Shown piece by piece: positions 60,350-64,000 of a DNA stretch of 64,000 nt. Positions within the stretch are counted from its first letter, which is position 1, and each line of letters opens with the position of its first letter. The notes under the pieces were generated by a model that did not search any database, had not been told where the DNA came from, and worked only from the letters and a program-made list of their open reading frames with translations. Origin of the DNA: JAKFWF01 sp031374115 (GTDB lineage: Bacteria; Pseudomonadota; Alphaproteobacteria; Rhizobiales; Hyphomicrobiaceae); contig JANMNO010000036.1 in NCBI GenBank assembly GCA_031374115.1, forward strand, positions 32,762 through 96,761, in the 5' to 3' direction. A program made the position numbers and the translations under genes.

Positions 60350-61959
60350 CGCCGTTGTTGGAGATCGAAAATCTTTCCGTTGCGTTGCCCGAAGGTGCGG
60401 ATCGTGCGTTGGCGCTCGATAACGTCTCGTTGAGCCTCGGCCCGAGTGAAATTCTATGCGTCGTCGGCGAGAGCGGATCGGGTAAATCGATGGCGGCCAA
60501 CGCCGTCATGGGATTGCTGCCGGAAGATGTGCGCGCCAACCAAGGCCGCATCCTATTTGACGGCGTCGATCTGCTCACGATGACCGAAGCGCAACTTCGC
60601 AAGGTGCGAGGAAATCGCATCGCGATGATCTTTCAGGAGCCGATGACCGCGCTCAACCCGCTGCGCACGATTGGTGATCAGATAGGCGAAATGTTTCGCG
60701 AGCACACGGACCTATCGAAAGATACCATTCGCGAGAAGGTGCTCGGGCTGTTGGACGAGGTGCGCATTCCCGATCCGGCCGGCGCATTTGCCGTGTATCC
60801 ACACGAGCTTTCTGGCGGGCAGCGGCAGCGTGCGATGATCGCGATGGCACTGGCGCTCGAACCCAAGGTGCTGATCGCCGACGAGCCGACAACGGCGCTC
60901 GACGTGACGACGCAGGCGCAGATCCTGAAACTTGTTCGTGATCTTCAGCCGAAGAAAGGTACGGCGGTGCTCTTCATCACACACGACTTCGGTGTCGTGG
61001 CGGAGATCGCCAATCGCATCGTGGTGATGCAGCATGGCCGCGTTGTCGAGACCGGCGCCGTTGCCCAGGTGCTGCACGCACCAAGGCACGAGTACACGAA
61101 AAGCCTGATCGCGGCTGTACCACCGCTGACGGCACCGCCTCCGCGTATTCTTTCCAGTGACGTTGCACTCGATATCGTAGGCGTGTCGAAAACCTATCGC
61201 TCCGGCGGATTTCTCGGCCGGCGTGCGCGGGTAACCAAAGCGCTCGACGATGTGTCGATGCAGCTGCCGAAGGGCGGTACGCTGGGCGTCGTCGGTGAAA
61301 GCGGCTCTGGCAAGTCTACGCTCGCGAAAGCGATCGTCCGGTTGATCGCGCCCGATGGCGGCAGCATTAAAGTCGAAAATCTTGATCTAGCGAAACTGCG
61401 CGGTGCACAACTGCGGGCGGCGAGCTCGAAAGTTCAAATGGTGTTCCAGGACCCTTTTGCGTCGCTCAATCCACGGCGCAAAGCTGGCGATCTCGTCGCC
61501 CAAGGACCGATCGCGCATGGCGTCCCACGCTCGCAGGCGATCGCTCGGGCAGCTGAGCTGTTCGCGCTTGTCGGTCTCGATCCATCGTCGATCGACCGCT
61601 ATCCACATGAGTTCTCGGGTGGGCAGCGCCAACGCATCGGGATTGCGCGCGCGCTGGCGATGAACCCGCAAGTGCTGGTGGCGGACGAGCCGGTCTCCGC
61701 GCTCGACGTCTCGGTGCAAGCGCAAGTTTTGCGGTTGCTCGTCGATTTGCGCGAACAGCTCGGACTGTCGATCGTGTTCATCACCCACGATCTGCGCGTG
61801 GCAGCACAAGTGTGCGACCGCATTGTCATCATGAAGGACGGCCGCGTCGTCGAAGCCGGCGTTACCGCCGACGTGTTTGGCGCACCCAAACACGCTTACA
61901 CGCGCGCTTTGCTCGCTTCGATCCCAGGTCGCAAGCTGTTGGAACGTCAGTCCTCGTAA
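60346..61959 (+). CDS. ABC transporter ATPase with two fused nucleotide-binding domains
   Basis: A 537-residue fusion of DppD- and DppF-like ATPases. The first half has Walker A GESGSGKSMAAN, signature LSGGQRQRAMIA and Walker B VLIADEPTTALD. The second has GESGSGKSTLAK, FSGGQRQRIGIARAL and VLVADEPVSALD. A single fused ATPase is typical of glutathione (GsiA-like) and similar importers. Both active sites look complete. It ends 13 bases inside the 3' end of convergent aroA. Confidence 0.94.
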   Translation: MTPLLEIENLSVALPEGADRALALDNVSLSLGPSEILCVVGESGSGKSMAANAVMGLLPEDVRANQGRILFDGVDLLTMTEAQLRKVRGNRIAMIFQEPMTALNPLRTIGDQIGEMFREHTDLSKDTIREKVLGLLDEVRIPDPAGAFAVYPHELSGGQRQRAMIAMALALEPKVLIADEPTTALDVTTQAQILKLVRDLQPKKGTAVLFITHDFGVVAEIANRIVVMQHGRVVETGAVAQVLHAPRHEYTKSLIAAVPPLTAPPPRILSSDVALDIVGVSKTYRSGGFLGRRARVTKALDDVSMQLPKGGTLGVVGESGSGKSTLAKAIVRLIAPDGGSIKVENLDLAKLRGAQLRAASSKVQMVFQDPFASLNPRRKAGDLVAQGPIAHGVPRSQAIARAAELFALVGLDPSSIDRYPHEFSGGQRQRIGIARALAMNPQVLVADEPVSALDVSVQAQVLRLLVDLREQLGLSIVFITHDLRVAAQVCDRIVIMKDGRVVEAGVTADVFGAPKHAYTRALLASIPGRKLLERQSS

Positions 61960-63275
61960 CGTGCTCCGAGCTTTTCCAGCAACGAACGGAAGGTTGGAAA
62001 GCTGGTCGCGATCATCGTTGCATCGTCGACGGTCACCGGCCGATCGCTGGCCAACCCCATCGTCAGAAACGCCATGGCAATGCGATGATCGAGATGGGTC
62101 GCGACGGTGCCACCACCACGCACGACTTTTGCGCCGGTCACAGTCAGCGTGTCGCCATCGACCTTTGACTCCACGCCGTTTGTAGCCAACCCCGCAGCGG
62201 TTGCCGCTAGGCGGTCGCTCTCCTTGGCTTTCAATTCGGCGAGACCTTCCATGCGCGTGTCGCCGTCGGCGAACGATGCCAACACCGCAAGCACTGGGTA
62301 TTCGTCGATCATACTCGGTGCGCGCTGCGGTGGAACGGTGATGCCCTTCAACTTCGATGCTCGAACGCGAATATCGGCGATCGGCTCGCCACCCGCGGTG
62401 CGCTCGTTGAGGAAAACGACGTTACCACCCATTTCGCGTACCGTCGTATAGAAGCCGGTGCGGGTCGGGTTGATCAGTACGCCCGCGATGGTCACATCTG
62501 AACCCGGCACCAGCAAAGCGGCTGCAGTGAGAAAAGCTGCGGAGCTTGGATCGGTCGGCACGACCACATCGCGACCTTCGAGTTCGGCGTGACCGGTGAC
62601 GGTGATCGCAGCCGCATCGCCTCTCGTTTCGCGCGTGACCATCGCACCGAAATAGCTCAGCATCCGCTCGGTATGATCGCGCGTGGCCTCAGGTTCGATG
62701 ACGGTCGTCTTGCCGGCGGCCTGGATCCCCGCGATCAGAATTGCCGATTTTACCTGCGCCGATGGAACGGGGAGGGTGTACTCGATCGGAACCAGATTGG
62801 ACGTGCCGCGAAAATGCAGCGGCAGCCGATCGCGATCGGCGGGCATGACGGTGACACCCATCTGCTTCAAGGGTGTCAGCACGCGTGCCATCGGCCGCCG
62901 ACTGAGGGACGCATCGCCAATCATCTCGGCGGTCATGTCGTGGCCTGCAATCACGCCCATCATCAGGCGCGTGCCGGTGCCCGCGTTGCCGAAGTCGAGC
63001 GCGGCATCCGGTTGTGACAATCCACCCGTGCCGCGACCGATCACTTCATAACCGGTGGCGGTGCGATGAGCCCGGGCTCCGAGCTGGGTGACGATACGGG
63101 CGGTATTGAGCACATCCTCGGCCTCCAGCAGTCCGGTGATGCGCGTCCGGCCGGTCGCCAAGGCTCCGAACATCAACGCCCGGTGCGATATTGACTTGTC
63201 GCCGGGCACGCTCACGTGGCCGGTAAGTGGCCCGGAGCGATGGGCGGTAAGTGGGCGCACGTCAGCATTGGACAT
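61947..63275 (-). CDS. aroA: 3-phosphoshikimate 1-carboxyvinyltransferase (class II EPSP synthase)
   Basis: A 442-residue shikimate-pathway enzyme that joins phosphoenolpyruvate to shikimate-3-phosphate. The class II motif set is complete: GDKS (25-28), SAQVK, RDHTE and NPTR. The conserved loop is LDFGNAGTGTRLMMGV, with Gly at the position that is Ala in the well-known CP4 enzyme. The start at 63275 (MSNADVRPLTAH) is chosen for family fit. It usually precedes cmk and rpsA in alphaproteobacteria; here it instead converges on the ABC transporter, so that order is broken. Confidence 0.95.
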   Translation of the reverse strand: MSNADVRPLTAHRSGPLTGHVSVPGDKSISHRALMFGALATGRTRITGLLEAEDVLNTARIVTQLGARAHRTATGYEVIGRGTGGLSQPDAALDFGNAGTGTRLMMGVIAGHDMTAEMIGDASLSRRPMARVLTPLKQMGVTVMPADRDRLPLHFRGTSNLVPIEYTLPVPSAQVKSAILIAGIQAAGKTTVIEPEATRDHTERMLSYFGAMVTRETRGDAAAITVTGHAELEGRDVVVPTDPSSAAFLTAAALLVPGSDVTIAGVLINPTRTGFYTTVREMGGNVVFLNERTAGGEPIADIRVRASKLKGITVPPQRAPSMIDEYPVLAVLASFADGDTRMEGLAELKAKESDRLAATAAGLATNGVESKVDGDTLTVTGAKVVRGGGTVATHLDHRIAMAFLTMGLASDRPVTVDDATMIATSFPTFRSLLEKLGARYED

Positions 63276-63435
63276 TGATTTTCTCGCCCCGGTTGCGCAA
63301 TTGAGGAGGACGTGACCCATCAACAACCGCCAACAGGCCCTGTCAACGTGTCAGCCATAACTTTTGACAACGAGCGTTGCTCGTGGCAGATGCGTCGCCA
63401 ACCAATGACATTCGAATGACCATTTGAGGACCGCC

Positions 63436-63822
63436 ATGGCGACTAAAGCAGCCCGTGGGACGAAGCGCACCTGCCAGAATCAGGAATGCGGCGCCCGCTT
63501 CTACGATTTAAACCGCGAACCAATCACATGCCCGATTTGTGAAAGCGCCTACGTGATCGCACACCAGTCGCTTTCCCCGGCGGCAGCTGCAGCCGCTGCT
63601 GCGGCCGAAGAGAAAGCTGCTCGTAAGGCCAAGAAGCTTGCCGATGACGCTGCCGCCGAGGTGGTGCCAAGTGACGGTGAGGAAGCGCTCGCCGACCTCG
63701 AAGTCGCCGAGGAGCCGATTGCGGCCGAGGGCGATGAGACTTTCCTCGAGGAAGAAGAGGAAGAGGGCGGCGACGTCTCCGGTATCATCGGCGGTCCGGT
63801 CGAGGGGGGCGAGGAAGTCTAA
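63436..63822 (+). CDS. TIGR02300 (FYDLN-acid) family protein
   Basis: A 128-residue alphaproteobacterial protein. Residues 13-35 form a zinc-ribbon with C13, C18, C32 and C35, around the namesake FYDLN (22-26). After an Ala-rich helix the C-terminal half is very acidic (runs of Glu, including ETFLEEEEEEGGD). Function is not known. It is divergent from aroA, the common arrangement. The ATG at 63436 follows TTGAGGACCGCC; an upstream TTG at 63424 is less likely. Confidence 0.93.
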   Translation: MATKAARGTKRTCQNQECGARFYDLNREPITCPICESAYVIAHQSLSPAAAAAAAAAEEKAARKAKKLADDAAAEVVPSDGEEALADLEVAEEPIAAEGDETFLEEEEEEGGDVSGIIGGPVEGGEEV

Positions 63823-63826
63823 TCCA

Positions 63827-63904
63827 TTTTTAGTTGTCGCAGGCGACGCCGCTTCGCTGGAGCCCGCCACCTGCGACCGCTCAAACGATTGGGACAACTA
63901 AAAT
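63827..63904. repeat. Nested inverted repeat after the TIGR02300 gene
   Basis: Outer arms TTTTAGTTGTC (63828-63838) and GACAACTAAAA (63893-63903) are perfect over 11 bp. Inside, GTCGCAGG (63836-63843) pairs with CCTGCGAC (63870-63877). The AT-rich base of the stem, with T and A runs at the ends, could act as a terminator in either direction. It starts just 5 bases after the gene. Confidence 0.6.
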
Positions 63905-64000
63905 ATCTCCTTGCGTATTGGTTGCTGGGGGCATAGTAACCGCTTCGCGCGCGGTACCAGTCGCGCCGGTGAGGAGGCTACGTGGCCGCCTCGATCCCAT

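Noticed and set aside
63971..64000. Possible gene start (GAGGAGG followed by GTG at 63982)
   Set aside because: Only six codons remain before the window edge, too little to judge.

Overview
This 64 kb window is an ordinary-looking chromosomal segment of an alphaproteobacterium, most likely a member of Hyphomicrobiales (Rhizobiales) near the Rhodopseudomonas/Bradyrhizobium branch. The evidence is a gcrA cell-cycle regulator, an hdaA gene beside ppk-ppx, the nnr/glnB-glnA arrangement, a TIGR02300 (FYDLN-acid) gene divergent from a class II aroA, a pimFABCD-type dicarboxylate beta-oxidation operon, H-NS-like proteins of the alphaproteobacterial type, and dispersed palindromic repeats built around GTCGGGT/ACCCGAC. 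Base composition is high in GC and even. I see no prophage, transposase, integrase, rRNA or CRISPR array. The genus cannot be fixed from the sequence alone.

Layout. 0-4.9 kb: the 3' end of pnp with its terminator, rnd, a secreted cysteine-rich repeat protein, a thioredoxin-fold secreted protein, a small lysine-rich protein, and a TAXI-type periplasmic receptor. 4.9-12.3 kb: pimF-A-B-C-D, which together would activate and beta-oxidise dicarboxylic (and possibly ordinary) fatty acids. 12.3-19.6 kb: a J-domain co-chaperone, then a minus-strand group that reads CDP-alcohol phosphatidyltransferase, AI-2E permease, hdaA, ppk, ppx. 19.7-23.4 kb: a second acyl-CoA module (3-hydroxyacyl-CoA dehydrogenase plus ADP-forming acyl-CoA ligase). 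23.6-31.0 kb: a VOC protein, an H-NS-like protein with no DNA-binding domain, a leucyl aminopeptidase / NlpC-P60 / small membrane zinc-ribbon group, a TPR lipoprotein, an MFS transporter and a RidA protein. 31.0-37.4 kb: gcrA with a long leader and strong terminator, ppk2, a membrane protein, and the translation cluster infC-rpmI-rplT-pheS, in which infC appears to start at AUC and pheT is not adjacent.

37.4-49.8 kb: a 1.06 kb region with no clear gene, a succinate-semialdehyde-type dehydrogenase, two tandem palindromic repeats, tRNA-Leu(CAG), ohr, a flavin monooxygenase-like protein, small VOC, lipoprotein, rhodanese and membrane genes, apt-mtnA and mtnP (methylthioadenosine salvage), a DUF6152/DUF6644-like pair, and an M3 peptidase. 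50.0-53.6 kb: glnA and glnB, preceded by a good sigma-54 promoter match, divergent from nnr. 53.6-62 kb: full-length H-NS, an amine-oxidase-like FAD enzyme, and a divergent VOC plus peptide/nickel-type ABC transporter operon. 62-64 kb: class II aroA and TIGR02300.

Themes: fatty/dicarboxylic acid catabolism (pim operon, the second acyl-CoA module), polyphosphate turnover (ppk, ppx, ppk2), nitrogen control (glnBA), and housekeeping replication/translation genes. Nothing here is a clear new defence or mobile system. The most unusual signals are the truncated H-NS paralogue, the two families of palindromic repeats, the AUC start of infC, and the unassigned VOC/ABC/FAD-oxidase cluster.
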